Origin: Pedobacter faecalis
GTDB lineage: Bacteria > Bacteroidota > Bacteroidia > Sphingobacteriales > Sphingobacteriaceae
DNA: 64,000 nt
Reading direction: 5' to 3'
Assembly: GCF_030182585.1 (NCBI RefSeq)
Contig: NZ_JARXOW010000001.1
Location: 310,001-374,000 of the forward strand
Shown here: in pieces, positions 34,466 to 42,656 of the stretch
Position numbering within the stretch: the stretch's first letter is position 1
Layout: every line of letters begins with the position of its first letter
Translations under genes and position numbers: made by a program
Notes under the pieces: generated by a model
Seen by the model: the letters and a program-made list of their open reading frames with translations, nothing else
Database searches by the model: none
Told to the model about the DNA's origin: nothing

Positions 34466-34473
34466 CAAAGATA
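34466..34473 (-). promoter_or_regulatory. tRNA-Lys promoter element
   Basis: TATCTTTG on the minus strand, 20 bases upstream of the tRNA 5' end, matches TAnnTTTG. Confidence 0.6.
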
Positions 34474-34648
34474 GAATTAAATGTTTATTTTGCTATAAAA
34501 ATTTTAAAAAGTTTGATGTCGGTTTGTATGTGCTGTATTGGCATCGCTTTGCAGGCGGGAATTTTTACAAAACGATGTTTGCAACTGAGTTGTTATACTG
34601 TATATTTGTTAGCAAGAGCAACCAATTATAAGTTAAACGACGAATACT

Positions 34649-34954
34649 ATGCTAAGTAAAATAGCAGGCATTTTCTTGTTGTTATCATTTGTTTTGGCAA
34701 AAGGAGTAGATCTGATTGCTGATTCTGGTTTGCCTGCTTACGCCTATCATGTAGACCAGTCTTCGGACGAGGTTCCTGATGAGGATTCTAAAGAAAATAA
34801 ACTGACGGAATATCCTGATGAACTTTATGCTGAGGTGGCGGCTACCGTCCCCTTTGTTGTTCTGTTTTCAACCTTTGATGGACGGGGTAATCCGAATACC
34901 CTGACGGTTCATCTTTCTACGTCTTGTCCGCCTCCGGACGGTGCCGCTGTTTAA
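34649..34954 (+). CDS. Small exported protein of unknown function
   Basis: This 101-residue protein is not recognised. Residues 1-19 (MLSKIAGIFLLLSFVLAKG) form a signal peptide or membrane anchor. The middle is strongly acidic (QSSDEVPDEDSKENK), and the end is a beta-like segment rich in Thr and Pro (LTVHLSTSCPPPDG). It lies 52 bases before the S74-like gene on the same strand. Coding is supported by the hydrophobic start and normal composition, not by homology. Confidence 0.6.
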   Translation: MLSKIAGIFLLLSFVLAKGVDLIADSGLPAYAYHVDQSSDEVPDEDSKENKLTEYPDELYAEVAATVPFVVLFSTFDGRGNPNTLTVHLSTSCPPPDGAAV

Positions 34955-35006
34955 ATAGCGCGACTAATTTTCTTTTAAATTTTATTAATCATTTAAATTA
35001 TACTTT

Positions 35007-35444
35007 ATGAAATATCCAATGTTGGGTAAAGTTTCTTTGATGGGACTTTTACTGAGTGTGACTGCTGTTGGTGCGAATGCACAGAAAATCGATGAAAAGG
35101 AGCTGAAGATTGGTGTGGGTCAGATTTCGAATACAACCCGCCAGCTGACCAGTCTACAGCCTGTTGTTTTTAAATATGATGTGGAGAAGTTTAAGCATCT
35201 GAATTTACCTGCCGGTGAGCATTATGGTTTTCTGGCTAGTGATGTTGCCGCGGCTTTCCCTGGGTTGGTGAAACAAACTTCTAAGCAGTATCCTTCGGGC
35301 AAAAACAGCCATAAGGTTGCTACGTACAGTGAAGTGGATACGAAGGAGCTCATTCCTATGCTTGTGGCTGCTATAAAAGAGCAGCAGGAGCAGATAGAAA
35401 GCCTTAAGGTTCAGCTAAACCAGTTGAAGCAAAAGGCCAAATAA
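35007..35444 (+). CDS. Exported protein with a stand-alone S74-like intramolecular-chaperone domain
   Basis: The 145-residue product has a signal peptide ending near residue 25 (AVGANAQK). The rest looks like a peptidase_S74 tail-fibre chaperone domain: LTSLQPVVFKYD, YGFLASDVAAAFPGLVK, ELIPMLVAAIKEQQ and a terminal coiled coil. In phage fibres this domain trims itself after trimerisation through a Ser-Lys dyad (SDxRxK). That motif is not seen here, and no fibre precedes the domain, so it may act as a trimeric surface module. A strong terminator follows. Confidence 0.75.
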   Translation: MKYPMLGKVSLMGLLLSVTAVGANAQKIDEKELKIGVGQISNTTRQLTSLQPVVFKYDVEKFKHLNLPAGEHYGFLASDVAAAFPGLVKQTSKQYPSGKNSHKVATYSEVDTKELIPMLVAAIKEQQEQIESLKVQLNQLKQKAK

Positions 35445-35468
35445 GTTTTGCCAGTGTTTTTAGTTTAA

Positions 35469-35496
35469 AGCATCGTGTTTACACGGTGCTTTTTTT
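35469..35496 (+). terminator. Rho-independent terminator after the S74-like gene
   Basis: AGCATCGTGT pairs with ACACGGTGCT (one G-U) around TT, and a run of seven T follows. It lies 12 bases before the glycosidase start. Confidence 0.85.
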
Positions 35497-35507
35497 ATAT
35501 TCAGGCT

Positions 35508-36782
35508 ATGAAACAAAATGTTGTTGTAGTTGCGCTGTTGCTCGTGGTGTCGCTGCCGTATGGTATGGTGCAGGCACAGAGCAGGCATGGTAAGGCTGGG
35601 TTGTTTAAGAGCTACTCGCGACTGGTTATGGCGGGTTATCAGGGCTGGCACAACGCAGAGGCTGATGGGGCTGGTCGTGGCTGGTATCATTACACGCGGC
35701 AGGGAAAGTTTGAACCGGGCTTTACCAACGTTGATCTGTGGCCCGAGGTCGGCGAGCTAAAACGTACGTATCAGACCAATTTTAAGCATGCTGATGGCAG
35801 TCCGGCTTTTGTGCACAGTGCCTATGATTCGTCGACCGTCGATACGCATTTTAAATGGATGAAGGATTACGGTGTCGACGGCGTGTTTATGCAACGGTTT
35901 GTTGTAGAAATAAAAGAGAAGAGGGGTCGGCATCATTTTAACCGGGTCTTGCAGAACGCGCTGGGCGCTTCGCAGAAATACGGTAGGGCTATCTCTGTAA
36001 TGTACGATCTATCGGGATGCCAGGGCATGGTAGATATGCAGGTGCTTATCGACGACTGGAAGAATCTGGTGGATAGCATGAAGATCACCCGGCAGGGTAA
36101 AAAGCAAACCTACTTGTTTCATAGAGGTAAGCCGCTGGTGGTGATATGGGGGGTAGGCTTTAACGACAAGCGTAAATACTCGATTGAAGATGTGGCGAGC
36201 GTGGTAGATTTCCTAAAAAATGACCCGGTATATGGGGGCTGTTCGGTGATGCTGGGTGTACCAACGTATTGGCGGGAAATGAGAGATGACACTGAGAACA
36301 ATCCGCTTCTGCATGAGCTGATCAGGAAGGCTGATATTGTGCATCCATGGACCATCGGGCGGTATGGAGATGAGGCTGGCTATGAGCGATATGCCGGGGT
36401 GCAGCGTGAGGATATGGCATGGTGTAAGGCTAATGGGCTGGATTATACGGCGGTAGTATTTCCTGGCTTTAGCTGGCATAACATGAATAGTTCGGCCCCA
36501 TCTGATCAGATTCCGCGTGAGCGTGGTACCTTCTTCTGGAAACAGATTGAGGGCGCGGTAAGGCAGGGTGCGCAGTCAATATATATCGCGATGTTTGACG
36601 AGATTGATGAAGCTACGGCGATTTTCAAGGTTTCTAAGAATCCGCCGGTAGGCGCGAGTACATTTGTTAGTTTTGAAGCGGATATACCGTCTGACTACTA
36701 TTTGTATCTTAGCGGCCATGCTGGTAAGATGCTTAGGAGGGAGCTGCCGTTCCGGGCAACGCCACCGCCTCCGATCAGGTAG
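35508..36782 (+). CDS. Secreted glycoside hydrolase, GH71/GH99-like
   Basis: This encodes 424 residues from the ATG at 35508, with a signal peptide ending near residue 24 (PYGMVQAQS). The opening RLVMAGYQGWHNAEADG, then FKWMKDYGVDGVFMQRF, GKPLVVIWGVGF and IYIAMFDEIDEATAIF, follow the TIM-barrel pattern of GH71/99-like proteins of Bacteroidota, where acidic residues in the last segment are the likely catalytic ones. These relatives act on alpha-linked glycans (endo-mannan or endo-glucan). The gene has no SusCD neighbours, so its substrate is not shown by context. Confidence 0.82.
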   Translation: MKQNVVVVALLLVVSLPYGMVQAQSRHGKAGLFKSYSRLVMAGYQGWHNAEADGAGRGWYHYTRQGKFEPGFTNVDLWPEVGELKRTYQTNFKHADGSPAFVHSAYDSSTVDTHFKWMKDYGVDGVFMQRFVVEIKEKRGRHHFNRVLQNALGASQKYGRAISVMYDLSGCQGMVDMQVLIDDWKNLVDSMKITRQGKKQTYLFHRGKPLVVIWGVGFNDKRKYSIEDVASVVDFLKNDPVYGGCSVMLGVPTYWREMRDDTENNPLLHELIRKADIVHPWTIGRYGDEAGYERYAGVQREDMAWCKANGLDYTAVVFPGFSWHNMNSSAPSDQIPRERGTFFWKQIEGAVRQGAQSIYIAMFDEIDEATAIFKVSKNPPVGASTFVSFEADIPSDYYLYLSGHAGKMLRRELPFRATPPPPIR

Positions 36783-36810
36783 CTTTTATCAAAACTTCAA
36801 ACAATTTTAA

Positions 36811-37680
36811 ATGGTTCATGTAATTACTGGTATGGAATCTATAAACACAAAATATACATTGGTGAACGGGGTAGAGATCCCCGCTATAGGCTTTGGAACA
36901 TGGCAAACACCAGATGGCGAAACTGCGGTATCGGCTGTGAAAGCAGCATTGGAATACGGATACCGGCATATTGACACTGCAGCGGTTTATCAGAATGAAC
37001 ATAGCGTAGGAAAGGCAATCGCCGAATCGGGTGTGGCGCGGAAGGATATTTTTGTAACCAGTAAGTTGTGGAACAGTGAGCGCGGTTATGACAAAACGAT
37101 ATGGGCTTTCGAGAAGTCGCTTGCCGATCTTGGTTTGGAATATCTTGATCTTTACCTGATTCACTGGCCTGCCAATGAAAAGCAGTTTGCCAACTGGCAG
37201 CGACTGAACGAGCAGACTTGGAGGGCTTTTGAAGAGTTGTATAAGCAAAAGCGGATCAGAGCGATTGGAGTAAGCAACTTTTTGCCACACCATTTGGAGG
37301 CATTGATTCCGGAAGCGGAGGTTATGCCTATGGTAAACCAGATCGAGTTTCATCCGGGACAAATGCAGGAGGAGACGGTCTCCCTGTGTCGCGATAATAA
37401 TATTTTGATCGAGGCCTGGGGACCGCTTGGTACGGGCCGGATGCTTGACAATGCTGACTTGAAAGAGATTGCTGCGAAATATGATGTATCCGTTGCGCAG
37501 TTATGTGTGCGGTGGTGCCTGCAGAACGGTACTTTGCCATTGCCTAAATCTGTAACTCCCGAGCGGATAAAGCAAAACCTTGAAGTCGATTTTGCGATCA
37601 GCGAGGAGGATATGCAACGGATCAATGCTTTCCCGTATATAGGCGGGTCTGGATTGAATCCTGATGAGGTTGATTTTTAA
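36811..37680 (+). CDS. Aldo/keto reductase
   Basis: The 289-residue TIM-barrel reductase shows the AKR tetrad: Asp and Tyr in HIDTAAVYQNE, Lys in VTSKLWN and His in LYLIHWP. The C-terminal LPKSVTPERIKQNLEVDF segment binds NADPH. An ATG at 36832 is an alternative start. It likely reduces small carbonyls (AKR5-type). It follows the glycosidase by 28 bases and may be co-transcribed with it. Confidence 0.93.
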   Translation: MVHVITGMESINTKYTLVNGVEIPAIGFGTWQTPDGETAVSAVKAALEYGYRHIDTAAVYQNEHSVGKAIAESGVARKDIFVTSKLWNSERGYDKTIWAFEKSLADLGLEYLDLYLIHWPANEKQFANWQRLNEQTWRAFEELYKQKRIRAIGVSNFLPHHLEALIPEAEVMPMVNQIEFHPGQMQEETVSLCRDNNILIEAWGPLGTGRMLDNADLKEIAAKYDVSVAQLCVRWCLQNGTLPLPKSVTPERIKQNLEVDFAISEEDMQRINAFPYIGGSGLNPDEVDF

Positions 37681-37694
37681 AAGATAAGCCTAAT

Positions 37695-37724
37695 AAAAAA
37701 GGGAACAACCTGCGGGTTGTTCCC
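37695..37724 (-). terminator. Terminator of tRNA-Leu
   Basis: GGGAACAACC (37701-37710) pairs perfectly with GGTTGTTCCC (37715-37724), with six T on the minus strand after it. It also lies after the aldo/keto reductase and may stop both directions. Confidence 0.85.
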
Positions 37725-37728
37725 TTTG

Positions 37729-37812
37729 TGCCCGAAGAGAGACTCGAACTCTCAAGGATATTACTCCAACGGCTTCTGAGACCGCAACGTTTACCAATTT
37801 CGCCATCCGGGC
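37729..37812 (-). tRNA. tRNA-Leu (anticodon CAG)
   Basis: An 84-nt class II tRNA: acceptor GCCCGGA with TTCGGGC, D arm GGCGAAATTGGTAAAC, anticodon loop CTCAGAA (CAG), a long variable arm, and the T arm GAGAGTTCGAGTCTCTC. No encoded CCA. A TATATTTG promoter lies 28 bases upstream. Confidence 0.94.
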
Positions 37813-37840
37813 ATGACTAAACGATAACGTTTAATGGGCG

Positions 37841-37848
37841 CAAATATA
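37841..37848 (-). promoter_or_regulatory. tRNA-Leu promoter element
   Basis: TATATTTG on the minus strand, 28 bases before the tRNA 5' end. Confidence 0.6.
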
Positions 37849-37873
37849 GAAAAAGTATTATAAAAAACATGCT

Positions 37874-37881
37874 TATCTTTG
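37874..37881 (+). promoter_or_regulatory. HAD gene promoter, predicting a leaderless mRNA
   Basis: TATCTTTG ends 4 bases before the ATG at 37886. With the usual spacing, transcription starts at or next to the start codon. Confidence 0.55.
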
Positions 37882-37885
37882 TTTA

Positions 37886-38551
37886 ATGAATAAAAATCTA
37901 GCTGTAATCTTTGATATGGACGGAGTGATCTGTCACACAAACCCTTACCATTCTATTGCCTTCCGTGAGTTTTTTTCTTTGAGGGATTTGTCGCCCACCG
38001 ACGAAGAGTTTGCCCAGCATATGTTTGGCAAAAGCAACAGCTATATTTTAAGTCATTTCCTGAAGCGGCCTATTAGCGGACAGGAGTTGCTTGAGCTGGA
38101 GGATGAGAAAGAAAGCTTGTTTAGAAAAATTTATGAGCCTCATGTTGAGCCGGTAGGGGGATTGGAGGGTTTTATAGATGATCTGCACCTGAATGGTGCT
38201 AAAATAGGGGTAGCCACTTCTGCGCCTATGGCCAATTTGTTGCTGATCTTAAGTAAAGTGTTGATCCGCGAAAAACTGGGCTCTATTATGGCTAGCGAAG
38301 ATGTAAGCCGCCATAAACCAGACCCGGAGGTATATCTAACTTCGGCGAAGAATCTGGGTGTAAGTCCGGATAATTGTGTGGTGTTCGAAGATTCTTTTTC
38401 TGGTGTATCCGCTGCGCTAAATGCCGGAATGAAAGTAGTCGGGGTGTTAACATCACATGCCAAGGAGGAACTTCCTCCATGCGACCTTTATATACATAAT
38501 TATGAGGGTTTGACTTATCAGACTGTTGCTGCGCTGGTTGGCTCCCATTAA
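37886..38551 (+). CDS. HAD-superfamily phosphatase/phosphomutase (beta-phosphoglucomutase-like)
   Basis: This encodes 221 residues. HAD motif I is VIFDMDGVICHT (nucleophile Asp near residue 9), motif II is GVATSAP (about 110), the lysine of motif III lies in SRHKPDPEVY (about 148), and motif IV is VVFEDSFSGV (about 169). The helical cap after motif I is of the beta-phosphoglucomutase type. The substrate is an unspecified sugar phosphate. The EEP-family gene follows 16 bases later. Confidence 0.88.
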   Translation: MNKNLAVIFDMDGVICHTNPYHSIAFREFFSLRDLSPTDEEFAQHMFGKSNSYILSHFLKRPISGQELLELEDEKESLFRKIYEPHVEPVGGLEGFIDDLHLNGAKIGVATSAPMANLLLILSKVLIREKLGSIMASEDVSRHKPDPEVYLTSAKNLGVSPDNCVVFEDSFSGVSAALNAGMKVVGVLTSHAKEELPPCDLYIHNYEGLTYQTVAALVGSH

Positions 38552-38567
38552 TTTACTATCTTGTGCT

Positions 38568-39491
38568 ATGCTAAAAAAAGTATCAGTTTTCTTGTTGGGG
38601 TTGGTTTTTGCGGTGAACGGTTCGTTTGCGCAGCAATTGAATGTGGCCACGTTTAATATCAGATATAAAAACAGTGGCGATGCCAAAAATGGAAATGGCT
38701 GGGATCAGCGCATGCCTGTTGTTGCAGATCTGATACGGTTTCATGACTTCGATATCTTCGGTACACAGGAGGGACTTCATGAACAGCTGGAGGATTTGTC
38801 GGTTAAGCTTCAGGAGTATAAGTATATCGGTGTAGGCCGCAACGACGGGAAAAAGTCGGGCGAGCATGCCGCTATTTTTTATAAACCGGAAAAGTTCAGG
38901 CTGCTGCAGAGCGGCAATTTCTGGCTGTCGGAAAAAACGGATAGCCCCAACAGGGGATGGGACGCCGCGTTGCCAAGAATATGCACATGGGGTGAATTTC
39001 AGCATATTGAAACGGGAACCAAATTTTACTTTTTTAACACGCATTTCGACCATGTAGGCATTAAAGCACGCAGAGAAAGTGCAAAGCTCATTATGGCAAA
39101 AATCAGCGAGTTTGCTTCCAATGAGACGGTGATTTTGACCGGTGATTTTAATGTAGACCAGACCAATGAAATCTATGAGATCATGAATGGTTCAAATGTG
39201 GTGCGTGATGCCTACGAAACGGCGCTGTTCCGCTATGCCACCAATGGCACGTTCAATCATTTTGAAATAAATTCTAAAACGAATAGCCGGATCGACCACA
39301 TATTTTTGACTAAACAGGTGGTGGTAAAGCGCTATGGTGTGCTTACAGATAGCTACAGGGCTACGCGGGCTGATGCAGGGGACGTGAATACTTCGGGGAA
39401 TTTTCCGAGGGAACTGAGCTTGAAAGCCTTTGAGGCTAAACTTCCGTCGGATCATTTCCCTGTAATGGCTGTTATTGAGTTTAAAAAATAG
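38568..39491 (+). CDS. Secreted endonuclease/exonuclease/phosphatase-family protein
   Basis: The gene encodes 307 residues from the ATG at 38568, with a signal peptide ending near residue 22 (VNGSFAQQ). The EEP fold motifs are present: LNVATFNIRYKN at the start, FGTQEGLHEQ (metal Glu), FFNTHFDHVG (catalytic His), VILTGDFNVDQ (Asp/Asn) and the final LPSDHFPVMA (Asp-His). It is a metal-dependent phosphodiesterase or phosphatase acting outside the cytoplasm. The gene ends exactly where the convergent Lrp gene ends. Confidence 0.9.
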   Translation: MLKKVSVFLLGLVFAVNGSFAQQLNVATFNIRYKNSGDAKNGNGWDQRMPVVADLIRFHDFDIFGTQEGLHEQLEDLSVKLQEYKYIGVGRNDGKKSGEHAAIFYKPEKFRLLQSGNFWLSEKTDSPNRGWDAALPRICTWGEFQHIETGTKFYFFNTHFDHVGIKARRESAKLIMAKISEFASNETVILTGDFNVDQTNEIYEIMNGSNVVRDAYETALFRYATNGTFNHFEINSKTNSRIDHIFLTKQVVVKRYGVLTDSYRATRADAGDVNTSGNFPRELSLKAFEAKLPSDHFPVMAVIEFKK

Positions 39492-39962
39492 CTATAGAAA
39501 GTGATAGGCGGTTTCTTTTTTTACCTCCGACAGGACCAGGAAACTATGAATGCTGCCAACGTTGGGCAGGTTTGCCACCTTGGTTTTTAGAAACTCATTG
39601 TAGGCGTTCATGTTTGGCATCATGATTTTAAGCATGAAGTCGTAGTGCCCGGTCAGGTTATAGCATTCCATGACCTCGGGATATGCGGTAACAGTCTTTT
39701 GAAAGCTGATGATCGCCTCTTCTGAATGGGCCGTAAGGTTGATGTGCGGAAATGCGATGAATACAGGTCCCAGTTTGCTGTAGTCGACCATAGCCACGGT
39801 AGATCTGATATAGCCCTCTTCCCTAAGTCGTTTTACGCGTTCAAAGATGGCGTTTGCCGAGCGTTTGATCTTAAAACCTATTTCTTTATAAGATAAAAGT
39901 GCGTTGCGTTGTACCAGACGCAAAATGTCGAAATCTGTTTCATCAAGTTTGTGGTTGTGCAT
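39492..39962 (-). CDS. Lrp/AsnC-family transcriptional regulator
   Basis: This 156-residue protein has an N-terminal helix-turn-helix (ILRLVQRNALLSYKEIGFKIKRSANAIFERVKRL) and a C-terminal RAM/ACT-like ligand domain (about 70-150) with NLTGHYDFMLKIM. Such regulators bind amino acids. It is divergent from serC, 371 bases away, and a palindrome lies next to its promoter. A role in serine or general amino-acid control is plausible but not shown. Confidence 0.92.
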   Translation of the reverse strand: MHNHKLDETDFDILRLVQRNALLSYKEIGFKIKRSANAIFERVKRLREEGYIRSTVAMVDYSKLGPVFIAFPHINLTAHSEEAIISFQKTVTAYPEVMECYNLTGHYDFMLKIMMPNMNAYNEFLKTKVANLPNVGSIHSFLVLSEVKKETAYHFL

Positions 39963-40024
39963 CCTGGTGATTTTGGCTTAGTGTATTTCTTTTAGTAAGG
40001 TCTGGTTGTATCTGTCAGTACGCC

Positions 40025-40096
40025 CAAATGTATAAAATGCTCTGTTATATTGCAAATCAATTGGATTCTAATATTTTGACGTTTTGCTCAAAATAT
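40025..40096 (-). promoter_or_regulatory. Lrp promoter with upstream palindrome
   Basis: On the minus strand a TTTG (40053-40056) and TACATTTG (40025-40032) are separated by 20 bases, a consensus promoter with a leader of about 55 bases. A palindrome, ATATTTTGA-N8-TCAAAATAT, lies just upstream at 40071-40096 and could bind the Lrp protein. Confidence 0.6.
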
Positions 40097-40333
40097 ATGT
40101 ATTGTGATTACTTAGTGTATATTTTACATTATCTAGGCCGGCTTTTTATTTTGCTAAAAATTAAATTCTGCGTTCAGGCATTAAACAGTGTCTAACCAAA
40201 TAATATTGGTGATTCTGGTCTCGATTCCGTTTTTTTTACCAAAATGATACAGACATAAAGTAATAAATAATTTAACCTCTGAACTTTATCCTCGGAAACT
40301 CTGGGTTTCTGTTATTCAACTGACTTATTGAAC
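40097..40333. other. Upstream region of serC
   Basis: No gene is seen in this AT-rich stretch. No clear TAnnTTTG element was found near serC, so its promoter is not identified. Confidence 0.5.
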
Positions 40334-41440
40334 ATGAAAAAACACAATTTTGGTGCAGGCCCCTGTATTTTACCGGCGTCGGTCACGGAACGGGCAGCTC
40401 AGGCGGTATTGGATTGGAACGGTATGGGTCTGTCTATCCTGGAAATTTCGCATCGCTCTCCTGAGTTTGAGGCGGTGATTCTTAAAACACAACTCCTGAT
40501 CAGGGAACTTCTTCATGTTCCCGATAGCTACTCGGTGCTTTTTCTTCAGGGCGGGGCCAGTACGCAGTTTAACATGGTTCCGATGAATTTCCTGAAGCCG
40601 GGTTCGCGTGCCGACTATCTGGACACGGGTTACTTTTCTCAAAAAGCGATCCGAGAAGCCAGTTTATTCGGCAAGGTTAGGGTAGTGGCCTCTTCTGCAG
40701 ACAAGGATTACTCGTACATCCCGGATTATATTGACGAGACGCATGATGCGGCATATTTGCATTGTACATCCAACAACACCATTGAGGGTACAGAGATGTT
40801 TCATCTTCCAGAGACTAAGGTTCCTGTGATATGCGATATGTCGTCAGATATTTTTTCCAGGATCATTAACGTACGTGATTTTGACCTTATCTATGCTGGC
40901 GCACAGAAAAATATGGGTCCGGCGGGGCTGACGTTGGTTATCGTGAAAAACGCGCTACTGGAAAGAATTGATAAGGCCATACCTGCTATGAGCGACTATC
41001 GCGTATATAAAGACCATAACAGTTTGTATAATACCCCTCCTGTTTTCTCCATTTATACGGCGATGCTTAATCTGCTATGGCTTAAAGATCAGGGTGGGAT
41101 ACCGGCTATTGAGCATCAGAATAAGAAAAAAGCTGCAATGCTGTACCAGGAGATTGATCGTAACGCGCTCTTTTACGGATTGGCTACTCCGGCTCATCGC
41201 TCCAGAATGAACGTTACTTTTAAAATGCATGATGAAGGATTGGAGCCGGCCTTTCTTTCCTTTGCCTCCAGCCGGGGTATTGTAGGTATAAAAGGCTACC
41301 GGACCGTTGGCGGGTTCAGGGCTTCATTGTATAACGCGCTGCCCATATCAAGCGTGGCGCTCCTGGTAGAGGTTATGCAGGAATTTGAAGCAGAAATTGG
41401 TGTTGGGAAAATACAGGCTGAATATAATATGGCTATATAA
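40334..41440 (+). CDS. serC: Phosphoserine aminotransferase
   Basis: The 368-residue product converts 3-phosphohydroxypyruvate and glutamate to phosphoserine in serine biosynthesis (and can serve pyridoxal phosphate synthesis). The start MKKHNFGAGPCILP is the family signature. Further motifs are LFLQGGASTQFNMVPMN, the PLP-lysine segment IYAGAQKNMGPAGLT near residue 195, the Arg-containing HRSRMNVTF, and GIKGYRTVGGFRASLYNA at the end. The start at 40334 is favoured over a TTG two codons upstream. The serA gene is not adjacent. A sigma factor gene follows 12 bases later. Confidence 0.95.
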   Translation: MKKHNFGAGPCILPASVTERAAQAVLDWNGMGLSILEISHRSPEFEAVILKTQLLIRELLHVPDSYSVLFLQGGASTQFNMVPMNFLKPGSRADYLDTGYFSQKAIREASLFGKVRVVASSADKDYSYIPDYIDETHDAAYLHCTSNNTIEGTEMFHLPETKVPVICDMSSDIFSRIINVRDFDLIYAGAQKNMGPAGLTLVIVKNALLERIDKAIPAMSDYRVYKDHNSLYNTPPVFSIYTAMLNLLWLKDQGGIPAIEHQNKKKAAMLYQEIDRNALFYGLATPAHRSRMNVTFKMHDEGLEPAFLSFASSRGIVGIKGYRTVGGFRASLYNALPISSVALLVEVMQEFEAEIGVGKIQAEYNMAI

Positions 41441-41452
41441 TGGACCGCGGCG

Positions 41453-42310
41453 ATGAGAGAAATACGTATCGAAAAATCTTTTACAAACCGGGACAGCGAT
41501 TCGTTAAACCGGTACTTAAGTGAAATCAACAAAATAGATCTGATTTCAGCTGATGAAGAGGTCAGGCTTTCCAGAAAGATAAAACTCGGTGATGAGCAGG
41601 CATATGAGAAACTTGTTAAGGCCAATCTCAGGTTTGTTATCTCCTGCGCCAAAAAATACCAGGGCGTTGGTCTTTCTCTCGGTGACCTGGTGAGTGAGGG
41701 TAATCTGGGTCTAATGAAGGCGGCCAGGATGTTTGATGAAAGTAAGGGCTTCAAGTTTATATCTTATGCAGTCTGGTGGATCAGGCAGGCGATGCTTTCG
41801 GCAATATCCGAACACATGCGGATGATAAGGCTGCCTATGAACCAGATACTTACCATAAATAAAATAAAGCATAATGCTGCTAGCCTTGAGCAATCGCTGG
41901 AACGCGAGCCTACGATAGAGGAATTGGCGGAAGTGATGGAAACAGAGTCGGATATTATCGCGAAAACACTCGGGCAGGACGGGCATATGAAGTCGCTTGA
42001 TGAAAAGGTTTCTGAGGATAGTGATCTTGATATTGGCGGTGGACTGGCCGATCCCAATACGCTGGATGCGGATCACCTTGTGATAAAGTCATCGCTTGGC
42101 GTTGAAGCCGAGAGGCTTTTAGCTTCGCTTGGGAAGCGGGATGCCAATATTCTCAGGCAAATCATGGGTATTGGCTGCGAAGGTCCGATGACGCTTGAAG
42201 AGGTGGCCATAAGAAATGATCTAAGTAAAGAGAGAGTGAGGCAAATACGCGCGAGCACAATCTCCCAGCTCCGGAAAGCAAACCTGACCCGGCTAAAGGA
42301 ATATATTTAG
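41453..42310 (+). CDS. Group 2 RpoD-like sigma-70 factor
   Basis: This encodes 285 residues and lacks region 1.1, as usual in Bacteroidota. It has SDSLNRYLSEI (region 1.2), LVKANLRFVISCAKKYQG, LGDLVSEGNLGLMKAARMFDESKGFKFISYAVWWIRQA (2.1-2.4), a region 3 with EREPTIEELAEVME, and region 4 ending SKERVRQIRASTISQLRKA. It departs from the typical primary sigma at several places (SEHMRMIRLPMNQILTINKIKHN), so it is more likely an alternative, group 2, paralogue than the main RpoD. It follows serC by 12 bases. Confidence 0.85.
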   Translation: MREIRIEKSFTNRDSDSLNRYLSEINKIDLISADEEVRLSRKIKLGDEQAYEKLVKANLRFVISCAKKYQGVGLSLGDLVSEGNLGLMKAARMFDESKGFKFISYAVWWIRQAMLSAISEHMRMIRLPMNQILTINKIKHNAASLEQSLEREPTIEELAEVMETESDIIAKTLGQDGHMKSLDEKVSEDSDLDIGGGLADPNTLDADHLVIKSSLGVEAERLLASLGKRDANILRQIMGIGCEGPMTLEEVAIRNDLSKERVRQIRASTISQLRKANLTRLKEYI

Positions 42311-42519
42311 TAAAAGGACACTTCTTCGCAGTTGTAGCCGCGTTCTTTAAGCAGATACCGGACTACTTCTACGCATGGTATAGACGATACCACGCTTAGC
42401 AGTCTGTCTTCAAAAGCAAAGAGCCAGTTTTTTTCTCCAAACAGCATGTCAAAAACAGGCTCTATTTTTTTAATGTCCCTCTTATGCGTTAAACTTGTCT
42501 TAAAAATCGATGTGTTCAT
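42307..42519 (-). CDS. Small HMA-fold-like protein of unknown function
   Basis: The 70-residue frame starts at the ATG at 42519 (MNTSIFKTSLTHK). The pattern of beta-alpha-beta repeats (IKKIEPVFDMLFGE, then RLLSVVSS and VVRYLLKERGYNCEE) resembles small metal-chaperone-fold proteins that lack the CxxC pair and are common in this group. It overlaps the 3' end of the sigma gene by 4 bases on the other strand. The longer frame to 42600 is less likely. Confidence 0.6.
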   Translation of the reverse strand: MNTSIFKTSLTHKRDIKKIEPVFDMLFGEKNWLFAFEDRLLSVVSSIPCVEVVRYLLKERGYNCEEVSFY

Positions 42520-42656
42520 TTCTTCTTTGACCTGGAATGAGATAATTTGTTTCAAACTCTGGTTCAAAAATGAAGAAAAAGTAAGCATGAGGGAATACAC
42601 ATAAGGTCATCAGTAAGTGAGAGGCGGTAAAGACCCGCTATTTACCGGTGAAAACC

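Noticed and set aside
34215..34631. A 138-codon plus-strand frame
   Set aside because: It runs straight through the tRNA-Lys gene and its terminator on the other strand; composition is not protein-like.
36775..37362. A 195-codon minus-strand frame opposite the aldo/keto reductase
   Set aside because: The plus strand encodes the complete AKR tetrad; the antisense frame is a shadow.
41453..42310. Calling this gene the primary sigma factor rpoD
   Set aside because: Several positions in regions 2.4-3 depart from the usual Bacteroidota primary sigma, so a group 2 assignment is safer.
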